NCBI GenBank assembly: GCA_020438845.1
Contig: JAGQTV010000028.1
Span: 1-64,000 of the forward strand
Length of the DNA stretch: 64,000 bases
Origin: Mycobacterium sp.
GTDB taxonomy: Bacteria > Actinomycetota > Actinomycetes > Mycobacteriales > Mycobacteriaceae
Reading direction: 5' to 3'
Made by a program: the position numbers and the translations under genes. Positions 35,733-46,677 of this stretch are shown piece by piece; positions within the stretch are counted from its first letter, which is position 1, and every line of letters begins with the position of its first letter. The notes beneath the pieces are model-generated. The model saw only the letters and a list, made by a program, of their open reading frames with translations. It made no database searches and was not told the DNA's origin.

Positions 35733-38700
35733 ATGCCGTTGATGAAGGGGGTCTCAGCGGCACGGATCAGGCCGGGGATCGCGCAGACCACCACCGACCC
35801 CGGGTTCCTGCGGTGTGCGAGGTATGTGGGACGGGTGGGTGCCTTGGCAGTTGCCTTAGGTGCCGGAGCGGTGATCCTGTCGATGCCGGCCGTCGCGTTC
35901 GCCGATCAGGACGTTTCGACGGTTTCGGGGTCGCCGGGGTCGCTAGCGACGGGCGGACTACGGTCGACCGGCCACGCAGTGTCCAAGACGCGCCCGCGGG
36001 TGGCCGGCCCCAACGGCGGTGGAGTGCGTCCGGCTTCTGGCGCGAGGGCGGTCAGCGCCGCGACCGCACCGGGGAGGTCGCATTCAGGGCCCAATGCTAT
36101 TGGCGACGACGCCTCGGGTGGTTCCAGCCCGGCCGCACGACAGGGTGGCTCGGGTGCGCGGCAACTGCTCGCGAGGCACAACCTGACGTCCGTGTCCGTG
36201 TCGTCGCGCCCGCTTCGCGCCTCGGGCGCTGCCGGTGGCGCTTCTCGGAGGAGCTACCCCGCGCCCGCGGTATCGGCTTCAGCCGTGACCGGCCCGGCAG
36301 CGGCGCGACCCGATGGTTTGTGGTTGTTCGGCAATGGCACCGCTGAGCATCCCGATGGCGGGGTTTTGATCGGGAATGGCTACAGCTGGACCGGCTACGG
36401 CGGGACCTGCACCAGCGGTGCTTGCACCGGTGGTGACGGCGGGCTGATCGGTAGCGGCGGCGACGGATACAACGGAGGCAACGGAGGGTCTGCCGGCTGG
36501 TTCGGCCACGGCGGTAACGGCGGGGGCGGTGTCGCTGGCGGTGACGGCGGTCGCGGCGGTCGCGGCGGGTTGTTCGCCGGTCGTGGCGGTGACGGCGGGG
36601 CAGGTGGGGCAGGGAGTGACTCGGGCCGTGCAGGCGGAAACGGCGGCGGCGGCGGTGATACCGGATTGCTGTCGGTGTGGGGCAACGGCGGCAGTGGTGG
36701 CTCGGGCGGTGCTGGTGCTGCAGGCGCAGGCGGCGCCACCGCAGCCGGTGCGGGCCGGTCTGGGACGGATGGCACCGTCGGCGGCGACGGAGGTTCGGGC
36801 GGGCATGGCGGTGCGGGCAGCTGGTTGGCGGGTTTCGGCGGTGCCGGTGGCGTGGGGGGGGCGGCGGGAGCCGGCGGCAACGGCGGCAGCGGGGCCAGTG
36901 GAGCCGACGCAACCACCGCCGGTGGGGTCGGTGGTGCGGGCGGTGACGGCGGCAGCGGAGCCGAGGGCGGTATCGGGGGTGCGGGCGGGGATGCCGGTCG
37001 AGCCCGCGTGTTGTTCCTCGTCACCACCAACGGTGCCAACGGCAGTGGCGGTGCGGGCGGAGGCGGTGGCAACGCCGGCACTCCCGGTGACGGGGGTGCC
37101 GGTGGCGCCGGCGGTTTCGGCACTCCCGATGGTGGTCGCGGCGGTGACGGTGGGAATCCCGGAGCCGCGGGTGGCGGCGGTGCCGGCGGTGCAGCGGGCA
37201 CCGGGGGCAGTGGTGGCAGCGCCGGCCCCGCCGGGGCTGCTGGGGTATCGGTGGCCGGCGCGGCGGGTAACGGCGGGAACGGTGGGTCCGGCTTCTCGAC
37301 CAGTGTCGTCGGTGCGGCTAGCGGCCGTGGCGGCCGCGGCGGCGACGGTGGGCGAATTGGTAACGGCGGCAACGGGGGTTCTGGCGCAGCCGGCGGTCAG
37401 GGCAGTGATGGCGGTGATGGCGGTGACGGCGGATCGGCGGGGTCGACGTCGGGAAACGGCGGCAACGGGGGTGCAGGCGGAGCGGGCGCGATCCGCGGCG
37501 AAGTAACCTTCACCGTAATTGCCACGATCAACGTCGGCAGTAGCCCGATGGGTGTGGCGGCCAGTCCAAAAGCCCGGGCCTACGTCACCAATCATGGCGG
37601 CAATACCGTTTCGGTGATCGACACCGACCCAGACAGTGACACCTACAACCAGGTCATCGCCACCGTCTCGGTCGGCGGCAGCCCCCAAGGGGTGGCAGTC
37701 GACTGGTACAACGACAGCGTCTACGTCACCAACACAGGCGACAACACCGTCTCGGTGATCGACACCGACCCGGACAGTGACACCTACAACCAGGTCATCG
37801 CCACCGTCTCGGTCGGCAGCAACCCCCAAGGGGTGGGGGCCAACATCGGCGGCTTCCGCGCCTACGTCACCAACACCGGCGACAACACCGTGTCGGCGAT
37901 CGATACCAACCCCTACAGCGGCACCTACAACCACGTCATCGCCAACATCCTGGTGGGTAGCAACCCCTCGGGGGTGGCGGTCAATCCCGACGACTACCAC
38001 GTCTATGTCACCAACACCGGCGACAACACCGTGTCGGTGATCGACACCGACCCGGACAGTGACACCTACAACCAGGTCATCGCCACTATCCCGGTCGGCA
38101 GCAACCCGTCTGGGGTGGCGGCTGATGACCCCAACTTCAACAGTGCCTACGTCGCCAATACCGGCGACAACACCATGTCGGTCATCGACACCGCCACCAA
38201 CACCGTCAGCGGCACTGTCGCGGTTGGCGGCAACCCGTCCGGGGTGGCCTTCAGCCCCGACAATTACCACGTCTATGTCACCAACACCGGCGACAACACC
38301 GTGTCGGTGATCGACGCAAACGCTCGCAGTGGCACCTATAACCTGGTCATCGAAACTGTTACGGTCGGCACCGGCCCGTCTGGGGTGGCGGTCAGTCTCG
38401 ACAACAGCCACGTCTACGTCGCCGATCAAACGAGCGCCACCGTCTCGGTCATCCAGGTCACCGGTCGTGGCGGAGACGGCGGAGCCGGTGGTGCTGGCGG
38501 TAACGGCGGGGCCGTTGGTAACGGCGGTAACGGGGGGTCGGGCGGTGCCGGTGCGGCCGGTTTCAGCGGCGCCGATGGGGTGTTGGCGGGTGAGGACGGC
38601 ACCAGCGGTACCGGCGGCGGTAACGGCGGTGCTGGCGGTGCCGGCGGCCAGGGCGGGGCGACCTCAGGTAGCGGCGGTTCCGGCGGCGCGGGCGGTTCCG

Positions 38701-41700
38701 GCGGTGCTGGCGGCAACGGCGGTAACGGTGTCGACGGGGCGGATGCGTGGACTTCAGGCGGCGATGGTCAGGCCGGTGGGTGGAGTGGTGGCGGAGGTAA
38801 CGGCGGGGCCGGGGGGGCTGGGGGCAACGCCGGTATGGCCCTGGGATTCGGTTCTGCGGGCGTCAACGGCAACGGCGGCAACGGCGGTCGCGCCGGCAAT
38901 GCCGGCGTGGCCGGTAACGGCGGTGCCGGCGCGGCGGGCGACGCCGACACGCCCGATGGTGGCAACGGCGGTGACGGTGGCATTGCCCGCTTCGCGGGTT
39001 CTCGCGGTGCGGGAGGTGCGGCCGGTGCGGGTGGCAGCGGCGGAATCGACGGTGTGAACGGCGCTGCCGGGGACTCCTTCCGCGGCGGCACTGGTGGTGA
39101 TGGCGGCGACGGTTGGGACAGCACCACCGTCGGCGTCGACGGCGGCAACGGCGGGGCAGGCGGTAACGCTGGTAGCGGTGGTAGCGGCGAGGGAGGTGAT
39201 GGCGGTAACGGCGGTCGGGGCGGTAACGGTGCCAACGGCACCAACGGCACCAACGGTGTCAACCCTGGCGATAGCGGCACCGACGGCGTCGCCGGCAGTA
39301 ACGGCGGTGCCGGTGGCGACGGCGGCGCGGGGGGCTGGTTCTCCTACGCAGGGAATGGCGGTGCCGGTGGCAGGGCCGGTAACGGTGGCAATGGCGGGTC
39401 GGGCGTTGACGGGTCCGACAGTGTCAACCCCGGAACCGCCGGCAACGGCGCGGCCGGGGGGAACGGCGGCAAGGGCGGCAACGGCGGCGCCGCGGGTGAG
39501 TTTTACGGCCGCGCCGGAAACGGCGGGGCTGGCGGTGACGGCGGCAACGGAGGCAACGGTGGCACCGCCGGTGCCCGCACGCCCGGCGGCGACCAGGGTG
39601 CCACGGGTGGCGCCGGTAACGGTGGAAACGGTGCTGCTGGCGGAAACGGCCGCAATGCCGGAAACGGCGGTGACGGCGGCACGGGTGGCGACGGCGCGGC
39701 AGGCGGTGACGGCGGCAGCGGAGGTACTGGCGGTGACAGCACTAGTGACGAGGACGCCAACGTCGGCGGTAACGGTGGTAGCGGTGGTAGCGGCGGCACG
39801 GTGGGTAATGGCGGTGCCGGGGGTGCGGGCGGAGCGGCCAGCAACGGAAGCAGCCTAGACGCCATCGCCGGCGATGGCGGTCGCGGTGGCGACGGCGGGC
39901 AGTCGGCTGGTGTGGGCGGCGCCGGTGGCCGCGGCGGCAACGCCTCCGCAAGTTTCGTCAACTCGGACGGCAGCGTGATCGGCGGTGCAGGCGGCAACGG
40001 CGGGAACGGGACCAGCGGTGGTGCCGGCCGCGCCGGCGGCAATGCCGCCACCGAGGGCACTGGCAGCGTCAGGCCGGGCGCTGGCGGTGCGGGCGGCATC
40101 GGCACTAGCGGTATCGGCGGTGCCGGTGGGCGTGGCGGCGACGCACGGATCAACAACGGTCGCTCAACCGAAGACGCCCTGGGCGCCGGTGGGGGCGCTG
40201 GCGGTGCCGGCGGTATCGCCGGCGGGGACGGCGGGTCCGGCGGCGACGCGTCCACCTCGGGCAGCGGCACCGCTACTGGCGGCGCGGGTGCCGACGGGGT
40301 CAATGGCGGATCCACCGGTGTCGGTGGTCGCGGCGGCGACGGCGGTGCTGCCTCCGTGACAAACCTCGGCTCGGAGGCGACGGCCACCGGCGGCGCGGCC
40401 GGCAACGGCGGCGACGGGACCGCCGGTGGTGCCGGCGGCAACGGCGGGTACGCCGGCACTGCTGGTGTGGGCAGTGCCAGAGCGGGTAGCGGCGGAAACG
40501 GTGGGTTCGGCACCTCTGCTACCGGCGGCGTCGGCGGTGCCGGCGGCGAGGCTCGTACCGGCAATGCACCCGCGGACGCGATCGGCGGTGCTGGCGGTAA
40601 CGGTGGCGATGGCGCCACCGACGGTGGATTCGGCGGCAGAGGTGGCGACGTCTTTACCGCAGGCCCTGGCCGGGTCATTCCCGCGGTCGGCGGCAACGGC
40701 GGCAATGGCGTCACCGGCGCTGGCGGTGCCGGCGGGTTCGGCGGCACGGCCAGGCTGCAAGGCGCCACCTCCACATCCACCGTGAACGGGGCAATCGGCG
40801 GCACCGGAGGCAACGGAGCAACGTACGGCGGCGAGGGCGGCTGGGGCGGCCAAGCGTGGATTCTCACCCCGGACTCGTCCGCAGACGCTGTTGGAGGCAG
40901 CGGCGGCGCGGGCGGCGTCGGGATCATCGGCGGCGGGGCCGGCGGGTGGGGAGGAAACGTGTTCAACTGGGGCACCGGCACCGCCACCGGCGGGGCGGGA
41001 GCCAATGGGACCAGCGGCGGGTCGACCGGTGTTGGTGGTGGGGGCGGAAGGGGTGGCTTCGCCAGCGTGTCCAACGATGTTTCCCCGGGCATCGCGTTCG
41101 GCGGTGCGGCCGGCAATGGCGGCGACGGGACCGACGGCGGGGCCGGCGGCGGCGGGGGCAGCGCGCTGAGCAAGATCGGAGAAGTCCTACCCGCCGTCGG
41201 CGGTACGGGCGGAACCGGCTCGATCGGTGTTGGCGATGCGGGCGGACCTGGCGGCCGCGCCTCCCTCAGTGCCGCGGGCGCGACAGCGGTCGCTGCTGCC
41301 GGCGGCGTCGGAGGCAGGGGTATCCTCGCGGGCGGCCGCGGCGGCGATGGCGGTGAAGGATTCAACGATAGGGGCAACGCCGCAGGCGGCGCAGGCGGAG
41401 ACGGCGGCGTCTCGACCATTGGTACCGGGGGAGCCGGCGGCACCGGCGGCGCTTCGAGAGCATTCGCCGATACCCAGGCGGCATCCTCGCAATCCGGGGC
41501 CGGCGGTAACGGCGGCGTCGGTGTCATCGGTGGAACCGGCGGCATGGGTGGGTGGGCAGATGGCTCCAGCGGCGTTGCCCTCACCTCACAGGGCGGCAGT
41601 GGCGGCACCGGCGGACCCGGCAGCGGTCGTGGCGGTGACGGCGGTGTCGGCGGTCTAGCACGCGGCGACTCCGTAAACGGGACGGTCACCGTCGTCGGTG

Positions 41701-42089
41701 GCACCGGCGGGACCGGCGGGGCAGGACTGGGACCCAGCGCCCGCGGCGGCGACGGCGGTATGGGGTTCGATGCCTACGCCTACAGCGGCACCAACGTTGC
41801 AACCGCACTGGCCGGAAACGGCGGCGACGGCGGCAACGGCACCGGCGGTGGCGGTAATGGCGGTGCGGGCGGCGAAGCGAGCGCCCCTTCCATCGGAGGA
41901 CTAGCGGGCGGCGGGAACGGCGGAAACGGCGGTAACGGTATCGACCCAGGCGCCGACGGCGGCGACGGCGGGGACGGCGGGGACGCCTCCGCACCGTCGG
42001 GTACTGCCAGCGGCGGCCTCGGCGGTCTCGGCGGCGATGGCGGACCCGGCGGCGATCAGGGAAGCAAAGGCGTGAACGGATCGCCCTGA
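35733..42089 (+). CDS. Giant secreted PGRS-like protein with a seven-blade YVTN-type propeller
   Basis: A 2118-residue protein. Residues 1-57 form a signal peptide ([20 protein letters not shown], cleavage after AFA before DQDV), in place of the PE domain of PE_PGRS proteins. A Ser/Ala-rich linker runs to about 195. [15 protein letters not shown] and VLIGNGYSW lead into the first Gly-rich PGRS block (about 230-590; units such as GGNGGAGG, and [12 protein letters not shown] with two Cys). A beta-propeller with seven repeats covers about 593-909 ([17 protein letters not shown]). A second PGRS block of about 1200 residues runs to the end. There is no LPXTG or membrane anchor. ATG 35733 has GGGGGAAGG upstream. 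It is likely exported and wall-associated; the role is unknown. Confidence 0.88.
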   Translation: MPLMKGVSAARIRPGIAQTTTDPGFLRCARYVGRVGALAVALGAGAVILSMPAVAFADQDVSTVSGSPGSLATGGLRSTGHAVSKTRPRVAGPNGGGVRPASGARAVSAATAPGRSHSGPNAIGDDASGGSSPAARQGGSGARQLLARHNLTSVSVSSRPLRASGAAGGASRRSYPAPAVSASAVTGPAAARPDGLWLFGNGTAEHPDGGVLIGNGYSWTGYGGTCTSGACTGGDGGLIGSGGDGYNGGNGGSAGWFGHGGNGGGGVAGGDGGRGGRGGLFAGRGGDGGAGGAGSDSGRAGGNGGGGGDTGLLSVWGNGGSGGSGGAGAAGAGGATAAGAGRSGTDGTVGGDGGSGGHGGAGSWLAGFGGAGGVGGAAGAGGNGGSGASGADATTAGGVGGAGGDGGSGAEGGIGGAGGDAGRARVLFLVTTNGANGSGGAGGGGGNAGTPGDGGAGGAGGFGTPDGGRGGDGGNPGAAGGGGAGGAAGTGGSGGSAGPAGAAGVSVAGAAGNGGNGGSGFSTSVVGAASGRGGRGGDGGRIGNGGNGGSGAAGGQGSDGGDGGDGGSAGSTSGNGGNGGAGGAGAIRGEVTFTVIATINVGSSPMGVAASPKARAYVTNHGGNTVSVIDTDPDSDTYNQVIATVSVGGSPQGVAVDWYNDSVYVTNTGDNTVSVIDTDPDSDTYNQVIATVSVGSNPQGVGANIGGFRAYVTNTGDNTVSAIDTNPYSGTYNHVIANILVGSNPSGVAVNPDDYHVYVTNTGDNTVSVIDTDPDSDTYNQVIATIPVGSNPSGVAADDPNFNSAYVANTGDNTMSVIDTATNTVSGTVAVGGNPSGVAFSPDNYHVYVTNTGDNTVSVIDANARSGTYNLVIETVTVGTGPSGVAVSLDNSHVYVADQTSATVSVIQVTGRGGDGGAGGAGGNGGAVGNGGNGGSGGAGAAGFSGADGVLAGEDGTSGTGGGNGGAGGAGGQGGATSGSGGSGGAGGSGGAGGNGGNGVDGADAWTSGGDGQAGGWSGGGGNGGAGGAGGNAGMALGFGSAGVNGNGGNGGRAGNAGVAGNGGAGAAGDADTPDGGNGGDGGIARFAGSRGAGGAAGAGGSGGIDGVNGAAGDSFRGGTGGDGGDGWDSTTVGVDGGNGGAGGNAGSGGSGEGGDGGNGGRGGNGANGTNGTNGVNPGDSGTDGVAGSNGGAGGDGGAGGWFSYAGNGGAGGRAGNGGNGGSGVDGSDSVNPGTAGNGAAGGNGGKGGNGGAAGEFYGRAGNGGAGGDGGNGGNGGTAGARTPGGDQGATGGAGNGGNGAAGGNGRNAGNGGDGGTGGDGAAGGDGGSGGTGGDSTSDEDANVGGNGGSGGSGGTVGNGGAGGAGGAASNGSSLDAIAGDGGRGGDGGQSAGVGGAGGRGGNASASFVNSDGSVIGGAGGNGGNGTSGGAGRAGGNAATEGTGSVRPGAGGAGGIGTSGIGGAGGRGGDARINNGRSTEDALGAGGGAGGAGGIAGGDGGSGGDASTSGSGTATGGAGADGVNGGSTGVGGRGGDGGAASVTNLGSEATATGGAAGNGGDGTAGGAGGNGGYAGTAGVGSARAGSGGNGGFGTSATGGVGGAGGEARTGNAPADAIGGAGGNGGDGATDGGFGGRGGDVFTAGPGRVIPAVGGNGGNGVTGAGGAGGFGGTARLQGATSTSTVNGAIGGTGGNGATYGGEGGWGGQAWILTPDSSADAVGGSGGAGGVGIIGGGAGGWGGNVFNWGTGTATGGAGANGTSGGSTGVGGGGGRGGFASVSNDVSPGIAFGGAAGNGGDGTDGGAGGGGGSALSKIGEVLPAVGGTGGTGSIGVGDAGGPGGRASLSAAGATAVAAAGGVGGRGILAGGRGGDGGEGFNDRGNAAGGAGGDGGVSTIGTGGAGGTGGASRAFADTQAASSQSGAGGNGGVGVIGGTGGMGGWADGSSGVALTSQGGSGGTGGPGSGRGGDGGVGGLARGDSVNGTVTVVGGTGGTGGAGLGPSARGGDGGMGFDAYAYSGTNVATALAGNGGDGGNGTGGGGNGGAGGEASAPSIGGLAGGGNGGNGGNGIDPGADGGDGGDGGDASAPSGTASGGLGGLGGDGGPGGDQGSKGVNGSP
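37507..38460 (+). repeat. Seven YVTN/YncE-type beta-propeller repeats in the PGRS protein
   Basis: Seven repeats of about 42-47 residues follow one pattern: VIATxxVGxxPxGVA, then a variable segment, [14 protein letters not shown] and a [11 protein letters not shown] linker. Repeat 5 lacks the linker, and repeat 7 ends [14 protein letters not shown]. At DNA level the blocks are very alike (for example 37735-37800 and 38010-38080), which suggests recent internal duplication. Seven repeats fit a closed seven-bladed propeller. Confidence 0.85.
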
Positions 42090-42223
42090 CCAACCGCAGG
42101 AGTCATCAACCAAAATAGCCTGTGAGCTAACCGGAGCCAAAGCGGTCGATCCGCCGTGAGTACAGGTATTGCCGCGTGTTACCAACGGCGCGGTCTGTCG
42201 GACCCTGCGGCCACACTGCAGGG

Positions 42224-42865
42224 GTGCTTGATCTTGCTCTTCCTCTGGAATGCGGGGGCTGCGGCGAACGCTCGACCCGATGGTGTCCGGCCTGCGCTGC
42301 GGCGCTGCAGGTAAGGGCCGATCAGCCGCACGTGGTGCTGCCCCGAGCGGACCCTGGCGTTCCGGTGTTCGCCCTGGGTCCCTACGCCGGCCCGCGCCGT
42401 CAGACGATCGTTGCACTGAAAGAGCGTGGGCGCGCCGACCTGGTCGGTCCGCTGGCCCGGGCGTTGGCCCTGGGCATCCACCGACTGGTGGACTGGGGCG
42501 TGCTGGCTCTTCCGGCGACCGTGGTGCCGGCCCCGACCCGGTGGTCGGCGGCCCGTCGGCGTGGGGGAGATCCGGTCACGCGGATCGCGGTCGCCGCCAC
42601 CGCTGAGCAACCGGAACTCACCGTTACCCCGGCCCTCCGTATCTGGGGGCCCGTTCGTGATTCGGTGGGACTGACCAGTTCCGCCCGTCAGCGGAACATC
42701 GCCGGGCGAGTCCGTCGGACCGGGGCATGCAGGGTGATTCCCGCGGGAGAGGTGCTGCTTGTCGACGACGTCCTCACCACAGGCGCGACTGCTCGTGAAT
42801 CGGTCCGCGCGCTGGTCGAAGGCGGGTTTCGGGTGGCTGCAGTGCTCACGGTGGCCCATGCGTGA
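42224..42865 (+). CDS. ComF-family phosphoribosyltransferase-like protein (Rv3242c-like)
   Basis: A 213-residue ComF/GntX-type protein. The N-terminus has a four-Cys zinc ribbon (CGGCGERSTRWCPACAAAL). The C-terminal half has the PRTase PRPP loop VLLVDDVLTTGATARESVRAL. VVPAPTRWSAARRRGGDP and RNIAGRVRRTGA are the other family blocks. ComF is a DNA-uptake factor in competent bacteria; in mycobacteria its role is unknown. GTG 42224 gives VLDLALPLECGGCG and the same length as Rv3242c. A GTG at 42176 is also open. It marks the return to core genes after the accessory island. Confidence 0.85.
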   Translation: MLDLALPLECGGCGERSTRWCPACAAALQVRADQPHVVLPRADPGVPVFALGPYAGPRRQTIVALKERGRADLVGPLARALALGIHRLVDWGVLALPATVVPAPTRWSAARRRGGDPVTRIAVAATAEQPELTVTPALRIWGPVRDSVGLTSSARQRNIAGRVRRTGACRVIPAGEVLLVDDVLTTGATARESVRALVEGGFRVAAVLTVAHA

Positions 42866-43082
42866 CGTGCCGTGACCGTTCTTGTCTCCAAAGACCCCAA
42901 CACAGGTGACCTAAACGGTGGCACTACCGTTTGGAATGCGACTACCGTCGGGGTTGACGAACCGCCGACGGCTAGGAGGTGATTATTCGACCTCTCGCGC
43001 CGGCGGGTGAAGGCCTAGCACCTACCATGAGCGGCGCCGTAATGCACTTGTGCCATCCCGTAGAAGAAACGAGTTGCCGAGA
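42866..43082. promoter_or_regulatory. hpf leader region with inverted repeat and possible ECF-type promoter
   Basis: An inverted repeat AAACGGT (42913-42919) and ACCGTTT (42926-42932) with a 6-nt loop may end comF transcription or act as an operator. Just after it, GGAAT (42933-42937) and GGGTTGA (42951-42957) are spaced like an extracytoplasmic-function sigma promoter (GGAA-N16-GTT). A leader of about 120 nt would follow before hpf. Both readings are tentative. Confidence 0.3.
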
Positions 43083-43766
43083 ATGTCAACCCAATCTGTG
43101 AACCCCGATCAGCTTGCCGATAGTCAGCAGTCCCCCACCGCTGATGTCCAGGTGACGGGACGCAATGTCGAGATTCCCGACCATTACCGCGTCTATGTGG
43201 GGCAAAAGCTCGCCCGCGTAGAAAGGCTGGACAGCACCATCCAGCGTTTCAATGTGGAGCTCGAGCATGAGAACAACCGCAGGCAGCGTAAGAACTGCCA
43301 GCACGTCGAAATTACCGCCCACGGAAGCGGCCCGGTGGTCCGTGGTGAGGGCTGCGCCGACAGTTTTTACGGTGCCTTCGAAGCCGCTGTGCACAAACTG
43401 GAGAGCCGGGTCCGTCGCGGCAAGGACCGCCGCAAGGTGCATTACGGAGAAAAGACTCCGGTGTCATTGCGCGATGCCACCGCCGTGCCCAAGCTTGACC
43501 TCGCTGAGGCGTTCAAGCCCGACAGCACCGGATCACCGGACGGCGAGGTGGCAAACCAGGCTCCAGACCACGCCGCCGATCACGAACCCGGCCACATCGT
43601 GCGGGTTAAGGAACACCCCGCCAAGCCGATGACGGTGGACGACGCGCTCTACGAGATGGAACTGGTCGGGCACGACTTCTTCCTGTTTCATGACAAGGAG
43701 AGCGATCGGCCCTCGGTGGTCTATCGGCGCCATGCCTACGACTACGGCCTGATTCGGCTCGCCTGA
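43083..43766 (+). CDS. hpf: Ribosome hibernation promoting factor, long form
   Basis: A 227-residue HPF/RaiA protein. The N-terminal S30AE domain (about 17-125) contains VQVTGRNVEIPDHYRVYVGQ, FNVELEHENNRRQRKNCQHV and FYGAFEAAVHKLESRVRRGK. The C-terminal ribosome-binding dimerisation domain (about 170-225) has KPMTVDDALYEMELVGHDFF and the family end PSVVYRRHAYDYGLIRLA. It drives 100S ribosome dimers or 70S stabilisation under stress. ATG 43083 was chosen over 43050 because MSTQSVNPDQ fits the family start. The stop codon sits in the loop of the first of three tandem hairpins. It lies upstream of secA1, as Rv3241c does. Confidence 0.92.
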   Translation: MSTQSVNPDQLADSQQSPTADVQVTGRNVEIPDHYRVYVGQKLARVERLDSTIQRFNVELEHENNRRQRKNCQHVEITAHGSGPVVRGEGCADSFYGAFEAAVHKLESRVRRGKDRRKVHYGEKTPVSLRDATAVPKLDLAEAFKPDSTGSPDGEVANQAPDHAADHEPGHIVRVKEHPAKPMTVDDALYEMELVGHDFFLFHDKESDRPSVVYRRHAYDYGLIRLA

Positions 43767-43837
43767 GCGAGCCGGTGGCCTGATTCGGCTCGCCTGAGCG
43801 AGCCGGTGGCCTGATTCGGCTCGCCTGAGCGAGCCGG
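43749..43837 (+). terminator. Triplicated 31-bp terminator-like hairpin at the hpf 3' end
   Basis: Three tandem copies of a 31-bp unit (43749-43779, 43780-43810, 43811-43837 partial). Each contains an 8-bp-arm hairpin, CGGCTCGC then CTGA then GCGAGCCG (43755-43774, 43786-43805, 43817-43836). The first copy encodes the end of hpf, with the TGA stop in the loop. There is no U-tract, as is usual for mycobacterial hairpin terminators. Confidence 0.8.
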
Positions 43838-43907
43838 CAGGCAGGGGCATATCACGGCGTCACCTAGGATGGAGAGCGATTAAACCTCCAATCCGCAGGG
43901 GAATTAC

Positions 43908-46676
43908 GTGCTGTCTAAGTTGCTGCGCATCGGTGAAGGCCGCATGGTCAAGCGCCTCAGAGGGGTGGCTGACTATGTCAACACCTTGTCCGACGAGATG
44001 GAACGGCTCACCGATGCCGAGTTGCGGGGCAAGACCGACGAGTTCCGCAACCGGATCGACAACGGCGAGGGCCTCGACGACGTGTTGCCCGAGGCGTTCG
44101 CGGTAGCCCGCGAGGCGGCTTGGCGGGTGCTCTCGCAGAAGCACTTCGACGTGCAGGTGATGGGTGGGGCGGCGCTGCATTTCGGCAATGTCGCTGAGAT
44201 GAAGACCGGTGAGGGAAAGACGCTGACCTGTGTGTTGCCGGCCTACCTCAATGGGCTTGGTGGCAAAGGTGTTCACGTCGTCACCGTGAACGACTACCTG
44301 GCCAAACGCGACAGTGAGTGGATGGGCCGCGTACACCGGTTCCTGGGACTCGAAGTCGGCGTGATCCTGTCCGGCCTCAGCCCCGACGAGCGGCGCGCTT
44401 CGTACGCCGCCGATATCACCTACGGCACCAACAACGAATTCGGCTTCGACTATCTGCGTGACAACATGGCCCATTCGCTGGACGAGTTGGTGCAGCGAGG
44501 TCATGAGTACGCGATCGTGGACGAGGTCGACTCGATCCTGATCGATGAGGCCCGCACCCCGCTCATCATCTCCGGTCCGGCGGACGGCGCATCGCATTGG
44601 TACACCGAGTTCGCGCGGCTGGCTCCGATGATGGAGAAGGACGTTCACTACGAGGTCGACTTGCGCAAGCGCACCGTCGGCGTTCATGAGCTGGGCGTCG
44701 AGTACGTGGAGGACCAGCTCGGCATCGACAATTTATACGAAGCCGCCAACTCGCCGCTGGTGAGCTACCTCAACAACTCGTTGAAGGCCAAGGAACTCTT
44801 CCACCGCGATAAGGACTACATCGTCCGCGACGGCGAGGTGCTGATCGTCGACGAGTTCACCGGCCGCGTGCTGGTTGGCCGCCGCTACAACGAAGGCATG
44901 CACCAGGCCATCGAGGCCAAAGAGAAAGTCGAGATCAAGGCCGAGAACCAGACGCTCGCCACGATCACCTTGCAGAACTACTTCAGGCTCTACGACAAGC
45001 TGGCCGGCATGACCGGTACGGCCGAGACCGAGGCTGCCGAACTGCATGAGATCTACAAACTGGGCGTCGTGCCGATTCCGACGAACCGGGACATGGTCCG
45101 CAAGGACAAGGCCGACCTCATTTACAAGACCGAGGAAGCCAAGTTCATCGCGGTCGCCGACGACATCGCCGAGCGCTACGACAAGGGCCAGCCGGTGCTG
45201 ATCGGCACCACCAGCGTGGAGCGCTCGGAGTATCTCTCAAAGATGCTGCACAAGCGGCGTATCCCGCACAGCGTCCTCAACGCGAAGTATCACGAGCAGG
45301 AAGCCGGAATCATCGCCGAGGCCGGTCGGCTCGGCGCGATCACCGTGGCAACCAACATGGCAGGCCGCGGGACCGACGTCGTGCTCGGCGGCAACGTTGA
45401 CTTCCTCGTCGACCGCCGGCTGCGCGAACGCGGGTTGGACCCGGTAGAGACTCCGGAAGAGTACGAGAACGCCTGGCATGAGGAACTTCCCAAGGTAAAA
45501 GCGGAGGTCGAGGCGGAAGCCGATGACGTCCGTGAGGCCGGTGGTTTGTACGTTCTGGGTACTGAGCGGCACGAGACCCGCCGCATCGACAACCAGCTGC
45601 GAGGCCGCTCTGGCCGCCAGGGAGACCCGGGCGAGTCGCGGTTCTACCTCTCGCTGGGCGACGAGCTCATGCGGCGTTTCAACGGTGCAACCCTGGAAGC
45701 CCTGCTAACCCGCCTGAACTTGCCCGACGATGTGCCCATCGAGGCCAAGATGGTCACTCGAGCCATCAAGAGTGCTCAGACGCAGGTTGAACAGCAGAAC
45801 TTCGAGATTCGCAAGAACGTGCTGAAGTACGACGAGGTGATGAACAAGCAGCGCACGGTCATCTACGAGGAACGCCGCCGGCTCTTGGAGGGCGAAAACC
45901 TGGAGGGCCAGGCCCACCAGATGCTGGTCGACGTCATCACCGCCTACGTCGATGGCGCGACCGCTGAGGGTTACGCCGAAGATTGGGACCTGGAACAGCT
46001 GTGGACCGCATTGCGGACCCTGTATCCGGTGGGAATCGACCACCATGACCTCATCAACTCGGAGGCGGTCGGCGAAGTCGGCGATCTAACCCGTGATGAG
46101 TTGCTCGAAGTGCTCATTGCCGACGCCGAAAAGGCCTATGCGAAGAGAGAAGCTGAGATAGCAGCGGTCGCCGGGCCGGATGCGATGCGTCAGCTGGAAC
46201 GCAACGTGTTGCTCAATGTGCTGGACCGCAAGTGGCGCGAGCACCTTTACGAGATGGACTACCTCAAAGAGGGCATCGGGCTGCGGGCCATGGCGCAGCG
46301 TGACCCATTGGTGGAATACCAACGCGAAGGCTACGACATGTTCATCGGCATGCTCGAAGGTCTAAAGGAGGAGTCCGTCGGCTTCCTGTTCAACGTTCAG
46401 GTCGAACCTGCCCAGCAGACACCGCGAGTAGCCCCGGTCGCCACACCGCAGGGACTCGCCGACTTGGCGGAGCAGAGCGAGCCGACAATTCGGGCCAAGG
46501 GTATCGACGATGACAGCTCGCGTCCCCTGACCTACGTGGGGCCATCCGAGGACGGATCCGCGGAGGTGCAGCGTCACGAAGGCGGCCCGGTCCGCGCTGG
46601 CAAGGGCAGCCGCAAGGAGCGTCGGCAGGCTGCCAGGGAGCAAGGCAAAGAGCGGCGGCTTCTGCGCCGCCGCTGA
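43908..46676 (+). CDS. secA1: Preprotein translocase ATPase SecA1
   Basis: A 922-residue SecA motor that pushes unfolded preproteins through SecYEG. Walker A is [11 protein letters not shown] at about 97-107. NBD1 continues with [30 protein letters not shown] and [19 protein letters not shown]2 carries [32 protein letters not shown] and [22 protein letters not shown]. The helical scaffold and wing follow ([12 protein letters not shown]-like [20 protein letters not shown]). The C-terminus is a basic tail ([21 protein letters not shown]-like) with no Cys-type zinc site. GTG 43908 has AGGGGAAT upstream. Its convergent neighbour ends 1 nt away. Confidence 0.96.
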   Translation: MLSKLLRIGEGRMVKRLRGVADYVNTLSDEMERLTDAELRGKTDEFRNRIDNGEGLDDVLPEAFAVAREAAWRVLSQKHFDVQVMGGAALHFGNVAEMKTGEGKTLTCVLPAYLNGLGGKGVHVVTVNDYLAKRDSEWMGRVHRFLGLEVGVILSGLSPDERRASYAADITYGTNNEFGFDYLRDNMAHSLDELVQRGHEYAIVDEVDSILIDEARTPLIISGPADGASHWYTEFARLAPMMEKDVHYEVDLRKRTVGVHELGVEYVEDQLGIDNLYEAANSPLVSYLNNSLKAKELFHRDKDYIVRDGEVLIVDEFTGRVLVGRRYNEGMHQAIEAKEKVEIKAENQTLATITLQNYFRLYDKLAGMTGTAETEAAELHEIYKLGVVPIPTNRDMVRKDKADLIYKTEEAKFIAVADDIAERYDKGQPVLIGTTSVERSEYLSKMLHKRRIPHSVLNAKYHEQEAGIIAEAGRLGAITVATNMAGRGTDVVLGGNVDFLVDRRLRERGLDPVETPEEYENAWHEELPKVKAEVEAEADDVREAGGLYVLGTERHETRRIDNQLRGRSGRQGDPGESRFYLSLGDELMRRFNGATLEALLTRLNLPDDVPIEAKMVTRAIKSAQTQVEQQNFEIRKNVLKYDEVMNKQRTVIYEERRRLLEGENLEGQAHQMLVDVITAYVDGATAEGYAEDWDLEQLWTALRTLYPVGIDHHDLINSEAVGEVGDLTRDELLEVLIADAEKAYAKREAEIAAVAGPDAMRQLERNVLLNVLDRKWREHLYEMDYLKEGIGLRAMAQRDPLVEYQREGYDMFIGMLEGLKEESVGFLFNVQVEPAQQTPRVAPVATPQGLADLAEQSEPTIRAKGIDDDSSRPLTYVGPSEDGSAEVQRHEGGPVRAGKGSRKERRQAAREQGKERRLLRRR

Positions 46677-46677
46677 G

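Noticed and set aside
35563-35763. Minus-strand frame before the PGRS gene, with [13 protein letters not shown]
   Set aside because: It looks protein-like in part, but there is no supporting start and it covers the PGRS ribosome binding site and start. Not enough support.
37600-38320. Regular DNA repeats that could be taken for a CRISPR array
   Set aside because: Repeats are in frame within a coding sequence, with period about 140 bp and conserved spacers, so they are propeller blades; no cas genes.
36279-38429. A 716-codon open frame on the minus strand across the PGRS gene
   Set aside because: It is a shadow of the Gly-codon repeats (GGC/GGT/GCC), with no ribosome binding site and a low-complexity product. 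The plus frame has a signal peptide and ordered domains.
39503-41704. A 733-codon Pro-rich open frame on the minus strand
   Set aside because: Complement of GGX repeats gives endless Pro codons; no start signal or domain.
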